Assembly: GCA_050014355.1 (NCBI GenBank)
Contig: JBEKDL010000061.1
Coordinates: 1-18,878 of the forward strand
Length of the DNA stretch: 18,878 nt
From: Fen-1077 sp050014355
GTDB lineage: Bacteria > Chloroflexota > Dehalococcoidia > Dehalococcoidales > RBG-16-60-22
Reading direction: 5' to 3'
Made by a program: the position numbers and the translations under genes. Within the stretch, counting starts at the first letter, position 1, and the number at the start of each line of letters is the position of its first letter. This document shows positions 1 through 7,048 of this stretch, piece by piece. The notes below the pieces were generated by a model, which did not search any database, was not told the DNA's origin, and saw nothing but the letters and a program-made list of their open reading frames with translations.

Positions 1-776
1 CTAGCGCAGGCCACCAGCCTATCGACAGAGCGAAAGCGCATGGGGGCGTAGTTGGTGTTCACCAGGCAAAAGCGGCAGCCGCGCTGGCAGCCCCGCTCCA
101 CCTCGATGAGATATAAATCGCCAAGCTCTGTATCCGGCGTCAGGACGACCGAATTGGTATCGAAAGCGTCCAGGTCTTTGGCCCACTGGCGGGTGACGGG
201 TCTTTCCGGGGGGTAAGCGGGCGCATAAATGCCGGGCCGCGCCGCCAGCGCTCGAAGCAACGCGTCCCGCGGGCCGCCAATTCCTTCTAAAAGCGCCGGG
301 ACGATTCCCGGCAGTACCGGTTCGGCTTCGCCGATGCAAAAGAAGTCGAAGAAAGGCGCCAGGGGCATGGGGTTGGCGGTGACGCAGGGGCCGCCGGCGA
401 TAACTAGGGGATGGCTTTCATCGCGATCGGCTGCGAAAAGCGGTATCCCACTCGCCTTGAGGATGCTGACTATATTGAAGTAGTCGAGCTCGTAGGAGAT
501 GGAGAAGGCGAGCACAGCGAAATCCGTCAAAGGCCGACCCGACTCAATGGCTTTAGGGGGTTTCCTATCCGAAGGGTCGTAGAAGACCCGCTCGCAAACG
601 ACTCTCAAATAGCTGTTCAGGAGCTTGTAGACAGCGTGAATCCCCAAATTGGACATCCCGAGGTAATAGGAGTTGGGGTAGATAAGCGCGACGGGCAGAC
701 GCCCGCCCCAGTCCTTGACGATAACGCCGTCTTCGCGGGGGCTTCCTTTTTTACTTTTACCGACCTCGTACCTCAT
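1..776 (-). CDS. B12-binding domain / radical SAM protein, 5' part only
   Basis: Partial gene: the start codon lies at 774-776 and the 3' part runs off the left edge, leaving 258 residues. The N-terminal part (about residues 28-160) looks like the cobalamin-binding-like domain of the TIGR03960-type radical SAM family: it contains YLGMSNLGIHAVY, then AADRDESHPLVIAGGP, then a CIGEAEPVLPG segment. The radical SAM cluster motif CxxxCxxC follows at C230, C234 and C237 (ERGCQRGCRFC), and these residues should bind the 4Fe-4S cluster that cleaves S-adenosylmethionine. An in-frame TAG lies six codons upstream and no other start is available, so the ATG is secure although its ribosome binding site is poor. 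Members of this family are cytosolic and their substrate is generally unknown. The radical SAM identity is firm; the subfamily is an inference. Confidence 0.85.
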   Translation of the reverse strand, partial: MRYEVGKSKKGSPREDGVIVKDWGGRLPVALIYPNSYYLGMSNLGIHAVYKLLNSYLRVVCERVFYDPSDRKPPKAIESGRPLTDFAVLAFSISYELDYFNIVSILKASGIPLFAADRDESHPLVIAGGPCVTANPMPLAPFFDFFCIGEAEPVLPGIVPALLEGIGGPRDALLRALAARPGIYAPAYPPERPVTRQWAKDLDAFDTNSVVLTPDTELGDLYLIEVERGCQRGCRFCLVNTNYAPMRFRSVDRLVACA

Positions 777-803
777 AAAGAAACTTGTGACCTATCCCCC
801 TGA

Positions 804-834
804 CCCCCTTCCCTTGGGGATTAAGGGAAGGGGG
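804..834. repeat. Perfect 12-bp inverted repeat of the C5TTC3 class
   Basis: Arms 804-815 (CCCCCTTCCCTT) and 823-834 pair perfectly around a 7-base loop. It lies between the NYN gene and the radical SAM gene. No T-run follows on either strand, so it is not a typical intrinsic terminator. Related C-rich/G-rich hairpins occur at 13275-13307 and, less perfectly, at 16413-16466. Confidence 0.75.
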
Positions 835-843
835 AATAATTAT

Positions 844-863
844 GAAGGGGTTGACACCCCTTC
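844..863. repeat. 8-bp inverted repeat, possible weak terminator of the NYN gene
   Basis: Arms GAAGGGGT (844-851) and ACCCCTTC (856-863) pair around TGAC. On the minus strand it follows the end of the NYN gene by about 95 bases and is trailed by an A/T-rich stretch rather than a clean U-run. A terminator role is possible but not shown. Confidence 0.55.
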
Positions 864-916
864 GAGCTTTCCCGCTTGAATGAGAGGAAGACCCGAAAGA
901 GCGAACCACAGAGATT

Positions 917-953
917 GAGATTGCCACGTCACTTACACTTCCTGCAACGACAG
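917..953. repeat. Decayed AATGACA-type intergenic repeat
   Basis: It begins with GAGATTGCCACG and ends with CTGCAACGACAG. This resembles the ends of the better preserved elements at 8592-8633 and 12017-12060 (GAGATTGCCACG ... CTCGCAATGACA). The middle is diverged. It sits just past the stop codon of the NYN gene. Confidence 0.5.
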
Positions 954-958
954 GCGGG

Positions 959-1486
959 CTATTTCCAGCAGTCTTTTAGCACCCGGGCGCTGATAGGGAT
1001 GACCATGTCGGCGACGCTTCTTAGCTCCTGGGAAGTACCCTGCTTGCCGAAAAGGGCCACCTCGACGTGCTTGCCGTTATCTTTAACGGCCTGGACGGCG
1101 CCGGCGAAATCGTTATCCCCGGCGACGAGTATCGCCACGTCGTAGTTGTTTTTAAAGGCGTGGGTCAACATGTCGGTAGCCAGCTGGACATCGGTGCCCT
1201 TCTCATAAGGCGGGACCGAGGGCCAGTTGGTATAGACCAAGCGTCCCAGGCGCAGCTCGGTGTACGGAATCGCCTTGATGCCATTGAAAAAGGCCTGCTG
1301 CTGCTTGTAAAGCTCGGGCTCCTGTTTCTGCCCGACCCTGGCGTTATAATAGTAAATTCTGATAAGCTGTCTTTTAAATAAAAGCTTTCGGCAGAATTTG
1401 CCGAGATCCAGGTCAGTCCGGTTGAAATGATTTTTCAGGGAGTGGTATAAGTTGCTCCCATCGATAAATATCATTACTCTCTCCAA
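959..1486 (-). CDS. NYN-domain (LabA/DUF88-like, PIN-superfamily) protein
   Basis: 175 residues, about the length of a single NYN domain. The acidic metal-binding positions typical of these PIN-like nucleases are visible: D9 in FIDGSNLY, D99 and D105 in KGTDVQLATDML, and D124/D126 in VAGDNDF, followed by the usual strand VKDNGKHVEVALFG. Family members are predicted Mg-dependent ribonucleases; LabA-type proteins act in gene regulation, and the RNA target here is unknown. The start is TTG at 1484-1486, because a strong GGAGG (1496-1500) lies nine bases ahead of it. The first ATG (1474) would sit 21 bases away, too far for that site. The protein is cytosolic, with no membrane segment. It is transcribed divergently from the GAF-HD-GYP gene. 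The fold assignment is firm; nuclease activity is inferred. Confidence 0.9.
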   Translation of the reverse strand: MERVMIFIDGSNLYHSLKNHFNRTDLDLGKFCRKLLFKRQLIRIYYYNARVGQKQEPELYKQQQAFFNGIKAIPYTELRLGRLVYTNWPSVPPYEKGTDVQLATDMLTHAFKNNYDVAILVAGDNDFAGAVQAVKDNGKHVEVALFGKQGTSQELRSVADMVIPISARVLKDCWK

Positions 1487-1495
1487 TCTATCTCA

Positions 1496-1500
1496 CCTCC
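1496..1500 (-). promoter_or_regulatory. Ribosome binding site that selects a TTG start
   Basis: On the minus strand the sequence AAAGGAGGTGAGATAGA precedes TTG at 1486 with nine bases between GGAGG and the start. The downstream ATG is 21 bases from GGAGG. The site therefore supports initiation at TTG. Confidence 0.7.
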
Positions 1501-1519
1501 TTTCTTAAGTTATATTTAT

Positions 1520-1525
1520 ATTATA
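1520..1525 (-). promoter_or_regulatory. Likely -10 element of the NYN gene
   Basis: TATAAT on the minus strand within an A/T-rich stretch, about 35 bases before the TTG start. No convincing -35 hexamer is seen 16-18 bases upstream, so only the -10 is proposed. Confidence 0.4.
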
Positions 1526-1649
1526 TAGCTTTCAGGTACGAAATGCGACACGGCGAGGGGAATGTTTATATTTATTTACTCCCTAGGCAGCGTAAATTTA
1601 TCGTTCCTTTACTATTTTCCAGTAATAATTATTGTTAAGCTGGAGATAT

Positions 1650-2789
1650 ATGGTTACGCTGGATCAAGATGACCTAGATATTGCTTCGGGCATAGAGATA
1701 GGAGCCGGCAAGAAATCCATTTACCTGCTTGACAAAATCTGGAGCAAAATAGGTTCGGACAAGCAAGCGAGCTCGCTGATTGGCGGCGTTATGCGCATGA
1801 CGCGACGAGCGCTCAATGCTTCGGCCGCAGGGCTATTCCTCGTCAATGAAGAAAGCGAGGAACTGATTTTAAAGTTTGCCAGCGGCAGGATGCAAAAACA
1901 GCCGGTGCGCTTTAAAATAGATTCCCAGTCAGGCATTCCGGGCTGGGTTGCCAGGGTGGGTAGGGCCGTAGTCACCAATGCCGTAGTGGGCAATCCGCGC
2001 TATAGCCGATTGTCCAATAAAGTTTACGGCTTCGTTACGAAGTCCCTGATTTGTGTGCCCCTGATTGTCCACCGTAAAGTGATAGGCGTCATCGAAGTAG
2101 CTAATAAAGCCAGCCAGCCCGATTTCAGCCAGCAGGACTTGCAAATACTCATCGGTGTCGCCAATACCGTCGCCTTGACGATAGAAAACGTCCGGTTAAA
2201 CGAGTGTTTACAGGAATATTACAAAAGCACGGTAAATGCACTGGTGTCCCTCGCTGACGCCAAAGAAATAACCGGTTGCGGGCACTCGAAACGCGTCGCG
2301 GAATACGCGCTCAAGGCAGCCAACTGGCTCTCTCTTCCTGCAGAACTTAAACAGTCGATTGAATACGCCGCCATTCTCCACGACATCGGCAAGCTGGCCA
2401 TTCCTGACGCAATATTAAACAAACCATCTAACCTGACCGACCAGGAGCGGGAAATAATGTGCCAGCACCCACAGATAGGCCACAATTTGATAAAAGGCAT
2501 TCCTTTCCTTGAGCAAGCCAGCTACCTCGTCCTTTATCATCATGAAAGGTTTGACGGTACGGGGTATCCGTGCCATGTCAAAGGCCGGGCGATACCTATC
2601 GGTGCCAGGCTGATAGCTGTCGCCGACGCTTTCGATAACATGACTACCAGCCACGCCTACCGCGACGCGCTGGACATCAAGCAGGCTTTAATAGAGTTGA
2701 ACCGGCATGTTCGTACGCAATTTTGCCCGGTCGCTATCAAAGCGTTTTTCGCTTCCTGTATAAATTCTCATTCTTCAAATAAGAAATAA
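1650..2789 (+). CDS. GAF domain plus HD-GYP domain protein, predicted cyclic-di-GMP phosphodiesterase
   Basis: 379 residues from the ATG at 1650. A GAF sensor domain spans about residues 38-182, followed by an HD-GYP domain at about 188-370. HD-GYP residues are intact: H212 (GHSKRV), HDIGK at 244-248, H273, and HHERFDGTGYP at 297-307, with D326 in the following VADAFD. HD-GYP enzymes hydrolyse cyclic di-GMP (some act on cyclic GMP-AMP) using a two- or three-iron centre; the GAF domain would gate this by binding a small ligand or redox cofactor. There are no membrane segments, so it is a soluble one-component phosphodiesterase. GGAG at 1642-1645 lies four bases before ATG 1650; an in-frame TTG at 1632 would add six residues and has no better site. 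It is divergent from the NYN gene. The ligand of the GAF domain cannot be read from the sequence. Confidence 0.92.
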   Translation: MVTLDQDDLDIASGIEIGAGKKSIYLLDKIWSKIGSDKQASSLIGGVMRMTRRALNASAAGLFLVNEESEELILKFASGRMQKQPVRFKIDSQSGIPGWVARVGRAVVTNAVVGNPRYSRLSNKVYGFVTKSLICVPLIVHRKVIGVIEVANKASQPDFSQQDLQILIGVANTVALTIENVRLNECLQEYYKSTVNALVSLADAKEITGCGHSKRVAEYALKAANWLSLPAELKQSIEYAAILHDIGKLAIPDAILNKPSNLTDQEREIMCQHPQIGHNLIKGIPFLEQASYLVLYHHERFDGTGYPCHVKGRAIPIGARLIAVADAFDNMTTSHAYRDALDIKQALIELNRHVRTQFCPVAIKAFFASCINSHSSNKK

Positions 2790-2838
2790 CGTTCGGTTGC
2801 TCCTGCCTTTTCCCCCGAAACATCGGTGTCGCGCCCGT

Positions 2839-2867
2839 TTGCCTGTAGCTTTCGTGAATGTTATAAT
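2839..2867 (+). promoter_or_regulatory. Promoter of gatC-gatA
   Basis: -35 TTGCCT (2839-2844), a 17-base spacer, and -10 TATAAT (2862-2867) preceded by TG one base earlier, giving an extended -10 TGTTATAAT. Transcription should start near 2874, about 39 bases before gatC. Confidence 0.75.
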
Positions 2868-2912
2868 TGGCGGGTAAAATACGTTCGATAATTACCGTTC
2901 CGGGGGTGGAAA

Positions 2913-3203
2913 ATGAAGCTGAACAGGGAAGAAGTGCTGCACATCGCCCGCCTGGCCCGGCTCGGCCTGACCGAAGCGGAAATTACACGCTTCGGCGAGC
3001 AGCTGTCCAATCTACTCGAACATTTCCAGGTGCTCCAGCAGGTGGATACGGAAGGCGTCCCGCCGACCGCGCAATCGGTGGAGATGAAAAGCGTGATGAG
3101 GGACGATGTTATTGCGCCGTCGCTTTCGCCGGAAGATGTCCTGGCCAACGCGCCGCGGCGCGAGGACGATTGCTTCAGGGTGAAAGCGGTACTGGAAGAG
3201 TGA
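2913..3203 (+). CDS. gatC: Glutamyl-tRNA(Gln)/aspartyl-tRNA(Asn) amidotransferase subunit C
   Basis: 96 residues, the usual size of GatC. The N-terminal helix pair reads LNREEVLHIARLARLGLTEAEI, followed by a second helix FGEQLSNLLEHFQVLQQVDT; a conserved RDDV lies at about residues 63-66, and the tail ends in FRVKAVLEE, all typical of the family. GatC wraps the GatA-GatB interface and stabilises the complex that converts mischarged Glu-tRNA(Gln) (and often Asp-tRNA(Asn)) to the correct aminoacyl-tRNA in the cytosol. GGGGTGG lies just before the ATG. It is the first gene of a two-gene unit, with gatA 15 bases downstream. gatB is not in the window, so it must be encoded elsewhere. Confidence 0.95.
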   Translation: MKLNREEVLHIARLARLGLTEAEITRFGEQLSNLLEHFQVLQQVDTEGVPPTAQSVEMKSVMRDDVIAPSLSPEDVLANAPRREDDCFRVKAVLEE

Positions 3204-3218
3204 AAGTCAGGTAAGAAA

Positions 3219-4661
3219 ATGCCATACACGATTCATGAAGCGCACGAATTATTAAAGAATAAAAAAATCTCCTCGGTAGAGCTCACTAAAGCGCACCTGG
3301 AGCGCGTCCGGCAGGCGGAGCCGAAGGTCAAGGCTTTTGTGACGGTCACCGAAAAGCTGGCACTGGAGCAGGCGCAGCAGGCGGATAAAGCTATCGCTGC
3401 GGGCAAAGCCGGCCCGCTGACCGGCATACCGCTGGCCATCAAGGACGTCATCTGCACTAAAGGCGTGCGGACAACTTGCTCCTCGAAGATGCTCGAAAAT
3501 TTCGTACCCCCTTATAGCGCCACGGTCGTGGAAAAGCTCAACGCCGCCGGCGCGGTGATGGTGGGCAAGGCCAACATGGACGAGTTCGCGATGGGGTCGT
3601 CAACGGAGAACTCGGCGCTGTTCGTGACGCATAATCCGTGGGATTTGGACAGAGTGCCGGGCGGCTCGAGCGGGGGCTCGGCGGTAGCGGTGGCGGCGGG
3701 GGAAGCCTGCGGCGCTTTAGGGTCGGATACAGGCGGGAGCATCCGCCAGCCGGCGGGGTTTTGCAGCGTGGTCGGGCTGAAACCGACGTACGGCAGGGTG
3801 AGCCGGTACGGGCTGGTGGCGTTCGCCTCATCGCTCGACCAGATAGGCCCGCTGACACAGGACGTGACCGACTGCGCCCTGATAATGAACGCGATTTCAG
3901 GGCATGATAAAAGAGATTCGACGTCGGTGCCGGAGCCGGTGCCCGATTACACTAAAAGCCTGAAAAACGACCTGAAAGGTATGCGCCTAGGCGTCCCGAA
4001 AGAGTATTACGTCGAAGGGATGCAGCCGGGCGTGGCCGATTTGATGAAAAAGGCTTTGAAAAAGCTCGAGGAGCTGGGCGCGACGCTTCAAGAGGTGTCC
4101 CTGCCTCACACCCCCTATTCGCTGGCCGTCTACTATATCATCGCACCGTCAGAGGCATCGGCCAACCTGGCACGCTATGACGGCGTTAAGTACGGCTTCT
4201 CCTATAACGGCGATACCATGTGGGACTCGATGGAAAAGACGCGGCAGCACGGGTTCGGCCCGGAGGTAAAGCGGCGCATCATGCTGGGCACTTACGCGCT
4301 TTCCGCCGGCTACTACGACGCGTGGTACGTGAAAGCGCAGAAGGTGCGGACGCTGATAAGGCGGGAGTTCGATAGCGCTTTTGAAAAGTACGACGCTTTG
4401 ATTACCCCTACCTCTCCGACCGTCCCGTTTAAGATAGGGGAAAAGACGGACGACCCGCTAGCCATGTACTTGAGCGATGTCTGCACTTTACCTATTAATA
4501 TAGCCGGGGTGCCCGCCATATCCATCCCCGCCGGTTTTGTAGACGGTTTGCCCGTGGGGATGCAGATAATCGGCAAGCACTTCCGCGAGGAGACGCTGTT
4601 ACGGGTGGCCTACGCGTACGAGCAGGCGACGGGGTGGTGGAGGAAAAAGGCGGTAGTTTAA
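3219..4661 (+). CDS. gatA: Glutamyl-tRNA(Gln)/aspartyl-tRNA(Asn) amidotransferase subunit A
   Basis: 480 residues, full length for GatA. It belongs to the amidase-signature family: the Lys-cisSer-Ser triad is visible as K75 (AIKDV), S150 (PGGSSGGSAV) and S174 (DTGGSIRQPAG), at the spacing expected for GatA. The C-terminal part contains TLPINIAGVPAISIPAG and GLPVGMQIIGKHFREETLLRVA, also typical. GatA hydrolyses glutamine and delivers ammonia through a channel to GatB, which amidates Glu-tRNA(Gln). The ATG is preceded by a modest AGGT about ten bases upstream, consistent with co-translation after gatC. The absence of gatB beside it is common in this bacterial group. The assignment to GatA rather than a general amidase rests on the gatC neighbour and on the length. 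Confidence 0.96.
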   Translation: MPYTIHEAHELLKNKKISSVELTKAHLERVRQAEPKVKAFVTVTEKLALEQAQQADKAIAAGKAGPLTGIPLAIKDVICTKGVRTTCSSKMLENFVPPYSATVVEKLNAAGAVMVGKANMDEFAMGSSTENSALFVTHNPWDLDRVPGGSSGGSAVAVAAGEACGALGSDTGGSIRQPAGFCSVVGLKPTYGRVSRYGLVAFASSLDQIGPLTQDVTDCALIMNAISGHDKRDSTSVPEPVPDYTKSLKNDLKGMRLGVPKEYYVEGMQPGVADLMKKALKKLEELGATLQEVSLPHTPYSLAVYYIIAPSEASANLARYDGVKYGFSYNGDTMWDSMEKTRQHGFGPEVKRRIMLGTYALSAGYYDAWYVKAQKVRTLIRREFDSAFEKYDALITPTSPTVPFKIGEKTDDPLAMYLSDVCTLPINIAGVPAISIPAGFVDGLPVGMQIIGKHFREETLLRVAYAYEQATGWWRKKAVV

Positions 4662-4691
4662 TGTGTTAAGATATAGACAGAGGTGGTAAAA

Positions 4692-4913
4692 ATGAAATAC
4701 ACCGTAATCATTGAAAAAGGGCGGGAATCTGGCTACGTTGCCTACGCGCCTGCTTTGAAGGGCTGCGTGTCACAGGGCAGGACTAAAGCCGAAGTACAAA
4801 AAAATATTAAAGAGGCAATAGAGGTATATATAGAAGCGCTCATGGAGGACGGCCTCCCACTTCCGACTGAAGTAGGCCGCGACACAGTGGAGCTTGAGGT
4901 TGCCGCCAAGTGA
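4692..4913 (+). CDS. hicB: HicB-type antitoxin, short form
   Basis: 73 residues from ATG 4692, which GAGGTG (4680-4685) precedes by six bases; a GTG at 4683 lies within that site and is rejected as the start. The protein is the partial RNase-H-like HicB fold: MKYTVIIEKG, then YVAYAPALKGCVSQG, then a helix TKAEVQKNIKEAIEVYIEAL and a strand TVELEV. HicB binds and neutralises HicA. Many HicB proteins also carry a C-terminal helix-turn-helix or ribbon-helix-helix DNA-binding domain. This one stops right after the first domain, so it may not autoregulate by itself. It starts 30 bases after gatA. Its stop overlaps the hicA start by four bases (GTGA). Confidence 0.9.
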   Translation: MKYTVIIEKGRESGYVAYAPALKGCVSQGRTKAEVQKNIKEAIEVYIEALMEDGLPLPTEVGRDTVELEVAAK

Positions 4914-5137
4914 CCAGACTACCCAGGGGATTATCCGGTAAGCAGGTAGTAGCTGCTTTAAAAAAGACGGGCTTCTATATCAAACGCCGCAAGGGTAGCC
5001 ACATCATTTTAAGGAGAGATAGCCCTTTCGCCCAGGTGGTGGTCCCTGACCATAAAAGTATAGATACCGGAACATTAGCTTCAATAATAGATGGGGCTGA
5101 TTTGTCGGTAGATGAACTCATTGGGCTTCTTAAATAA
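4910..5137 (+). CDS. hicA: HicA-type mRNA interferase toxin
   Basis: 75 residues, starting at GTG 4910 inside the GTGA overlap with the hicB stop, so translation is probably coupled. The double-stranded-RNA-binding-like HicA fold is evident: GLSGKQVVAALKKTGFYIKRRKGSHIILRR, then VVVPDHKSIDTGTLASII and LSVDELIGLL. H31 in GSHIIL is the catalytic histidine of the family. HicA cleaves mRNA independently of the ribosome until HicB blocks it. The gene order is antitoxin first, the reverse of the classical E. coli hicAB arrangement but common. All expected motif positions are present, so the toxin looks intact. Confidence 0.92.
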   Translation: MTRLPRGLSGKQVVAALKKTGFYIKRRKGSHIILRRDSPFAQVVVPDHKSIDTGTLASIIDGADLSVDELIGLLK

Positions 5138-5144
5138 AATCTCG

Positions 5145-5205
5145 ATTCCCGCTTTCACGGGAATGACAATAATAAATACAGATTCTTCGCTTCACTCAGA
5201 ATGAC
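5145..5205. repeat. Two adjacent AATGAC-tagged hairpins
   Basis: The first is ATTCCCG (5145-5151) with CGGGAAT (5158-5164) followed by GAC. The second is ATTCT (5182-5186) with AGAAT (5198-5202) followed by GACA. Their stems differ in sequence but both keep the ATT...AATGAC frame. The first is nearly identical, in inverse orientation, to 8515-8537, and similar to 13084-13106. Confidence 0.75.
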
Positions 5206-5256
5206 AGGGAGTACGCCTTGCTTTGCTGTCTTCGCACTTACAGGCGAGGCCGGGGC

Positions 5257-5286
5257 TTGAATTCCCTTATCTGAAAATGCTATCCT
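5257..5286 (+). promoter_or_regulatory. Promoter of the Lrp/AsnC gene and aminotransferase
   Basis: -35 TTGAAT (5257-5262), an 18-base spacer, and -10 TATCCT (5281-5286) with a preceding TGC (extended -10). Start of transcription expected near 5293, giving a leader of about 42 bases that contains the GAGGAGG ribosome site. Confidence 0.65.
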
Positions 5287-5334
5287 GTTGGTATCTATTT
5301 TTATCGTGGGGTAAACGGGTGAGGAGGCGCAATA

Positions 5335-5817
5335 ATGCTAAAAGACATCTTAAAGATACTGGAAAATGACGCGCGCACGTCCGTCAAGCAGATTGCCACG
5401 ATGACCGGCCAGCCCGCCGGGGATGTGCATAAACTCATCGAGCAGGCGGAGAAAGACCGCATCATCCTGAAATACAAAACGGTCGTGAACTGGGACAAGG
5501 TGGGTGAGGAGCAGGTTTGGGCGCTTATCGAAGTGAGGGTCGCCCCGCAGAAAGACGTCGGGTTCGATGCCATCGCCGAGCGCATACAGCGTTTCCCGCA
5601 GGCGCACTCGGTGTACCTCATCTCCGGCACCTACGACCTGCTTGTCCTGGCATTAGGCAAGACGAACCACGAGATAGCTGATTTCGTCTCGCAGCAACTT
5701 TCGCACATCGACGGCGTGCAGGAAACGGTGACGCAGTTCGTGCTCAAGCGCTATAAAGAGGACGGCGAGGTGCTGGAAGGCGGCGAGGCGGTCAAAAGGC
5801 AGTCGGTCATTCTCTAG
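5335..5817 (+). CDS. Lrp/AsnC-family transcriptional regulator
   Basis: 160 residues. An AsnC-type winged helix-turn-helix occupies about residues 1-52 (ILENDARTSVKQIATMTGQP, a recognition-helix segment, then EKDRIILKYKTVVN), and the ligand-sensing RAM domain about 62-142 (VWALIEVRVAPQKDVGFDAI, YLISGTYDLLVLALG, FVSQQLSHIDGVQETVTQFVLKRYK). Such proteins form octamers or higher discs and regulate amino-acid metabolism in response to amino acids. A GAGGAGG site (5321-5327) sits seven bases before ATG. The PLP aminotransferase starts 23 bases after its stop, so the two are almost certainly co-transcribed and the regulator probably senses an amino acid handled by that enzyme. The effector is not known from sequence. 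Confidence 0.92.
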   Translation: MLKDILKILENDARTSVKQIATMTGQPAGDVHKLIEQAEKDRIILKYKTVVNWDKVGEEQVWALIEVRVAPQKDVGFDAIAERIQRFPQAHSVYLISGTYDLLVLALGKTNHEIADFVSQQLSHIDGVQETVTQFVLKRYKEDGEVLEGGEAVKRQSVIL

Positions 5818-5840
5818 CCGGTCAAAGCATCAGGAGTCAT

Positions 5841-7037
5841 ATGTCCGCAGAAAAAACCATACCGAAAGCTAAACATCAAAAGATTATCTCGGAGAGAGCG
5901 AACAAGCTATCGCCCTCCGGGATACGCAAGTTCTTCGACCTTCTGGCGTCCATCGAGGGCGTTATCTCCCTGGGCGTCGGCGAGCCGGACTACGCCACAC
6001 CCTGGCACATCTGCGAGGCGGCGGTAAAGAGCCTGGAGAAGGGCTACACCATGTACACCTCGAACTCCGGCATCCCGGAGCTGCGCGAGCTGACGGCCGG
6101 CTATATCAAGGAAAAATACGGCGTGGACTATAAATCTTACGGGGAGATTCTCATAACCGTCGGCGTGAGCGAGGCGCTCGACCTGGCCATGCGCGCTATC
6201 GTCAATCCCGGGGACGAGGTCATCATGACCGACCCCCATTACGTCGCTTACGATTCGTGCGTGATACTGGCGGGCGGCGTGCCCGTCATGGTGCCGACCT
6301 ATGAAGAAAGCGGCTTCGAGGTGAATGCCGCCGACATCGAGAAAAGGATTACGAAGAAGACCCGCGCCATCCTCATCGGCTATCCTTCGAATCCCACCGG
6401 CGCGGTCATGCCGCGGGAGAAACTCGAAGCCATCGCGGAGGTCGCCCGGAGGCGCAATATCATCGTGATTTCCGATGAAATTTATGCCCGGCTCAACTAC
6501 GGCGCGGAGCACTGCTGCTTCGCCGGACTCCCGGGCATGAAGGAAAATACGATTCTGCTCGGCGGGTTTTCCAAGGCCTACGCCATGACCGGCTGGCGCG
6601 TGGGCTATGCGCTGGCGCCGGCGGAAATCATCGCCGCGATGACCAAGATACACCAGTACACCATTATGAGCGCCCCGACCCCGGCGCAGGTGGCCGCCAT
6701 CGAGGCGATAAAAACAGGAGAGAAGGACGTGGTGGAGATGGTGGAGGACTATGACCGGCGGCGGAAGGTCATCGTGAAGGGGCTGTGCGATATAGGGCTT
6801 AGCTGCTTCGAGCCGAAGGGGGCTTTCTACGCGTTCCCCTCGATAGCGTGCACCGGCATGAGTTCGGAGGAGTTCTCCGAGACTCTCCTCAAGGAGGAGA
6901 AGGTGGCTGTGGTGCCGGGGTCCGCTTTCGGGGAGTGCGGGGAGGGCCATGTGCGCTGCTGCTATGCCACTTCACTGGCGGATATCGAGGAAGCGCTGAA
7001 CCGCATGGGGCGGTTTGTGAAGAAATACCGGAAGTAG
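5841..7037 (+). CDS. PLP-dependent aminotransferase, class I/II (aspartate aminotransferase fold type I)
   Basis: 398 residues, full length. Landmarks: SLGVGEPDYATP near residues 43-54, YTSNSGIPELRE (72-83), the PSNPTG segment with N184, SDEIYARLNY with D212 and Y215, and GGFSKAYAMTGWRVGYALAP with the Schiff-base lysine K245 and R253. R372 (HVRCCYAT) matches the arginine that binds the substrate carboxylate. The enzyme transfers an amino group to 2-oxoglutarate or another oxo acid in the cytosol; the amino donor cannot be decided. The family includes aspartate, aromatic and branched-chain aminotransferases. AGGAG lies four bases before the ATG. Co-transcription with the upstream Lrp/AsnC regulator suggests amino-acid responsive control. 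It converges on the dioxygenase gene with only 11 bases between the stops. Confidence 0.94.
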   Translation: MSAEKTIPKAKHQKIISERANKLSPSGIRKFFDLLASIEGVISLGVGEPDYATPWHICEAAVKSLEKGYTMYTSNSGIPELRELTAGYIKEKYGVDYKSYGEILITVGVSEALDLAMRAIVNPGDEVIMTDPHYVAYDSCVILAGGVPVMVPTYEESGFEVNAADIEKRITKKTRAILIGYPSNPTGAVMPREKLEAIAEVARRRNIIVISDEIYARLNYGAEHCCFAGLPGMKENTILLGGFSKAYAMTGWRVGYALAPAEIIAAMTKIHQYTIMSAPTPAQVAAIEAIKTGEKDVVEMVEDYDRRRKVIVKGLCDIGLSCFEPKGAFYAFPSIACTGMSSEEFSETLLKEEKVAVVPGSAFGECGEGHVRCCYATSLADIEEALNRMGRFVKKYRK

Positions 7038-7048
7038 AGAAATTACTC

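Noticed and set aside
19..339. Arg/Pro-rich 106-codon frame on the minus strand
   Set aside because: It is out of frame with the radical SAM gene, which occupies the same strand with the CxxxCxxC motif.
4664..4672. TGTTAAGAT as a promoter for hicBA
   Set aside because: It has no -35 partner and the transcript would begin at the ribosome site itself; too weak to list as a feature.
5907..6950. 347-codon open frame on the minus strand
   Set aside because: It is the antisense shadow of the GC-rich aminotransferase gene; the translation is rich in His, Arg and Gly with no domain, and the plus strand has all catalytic motifs.
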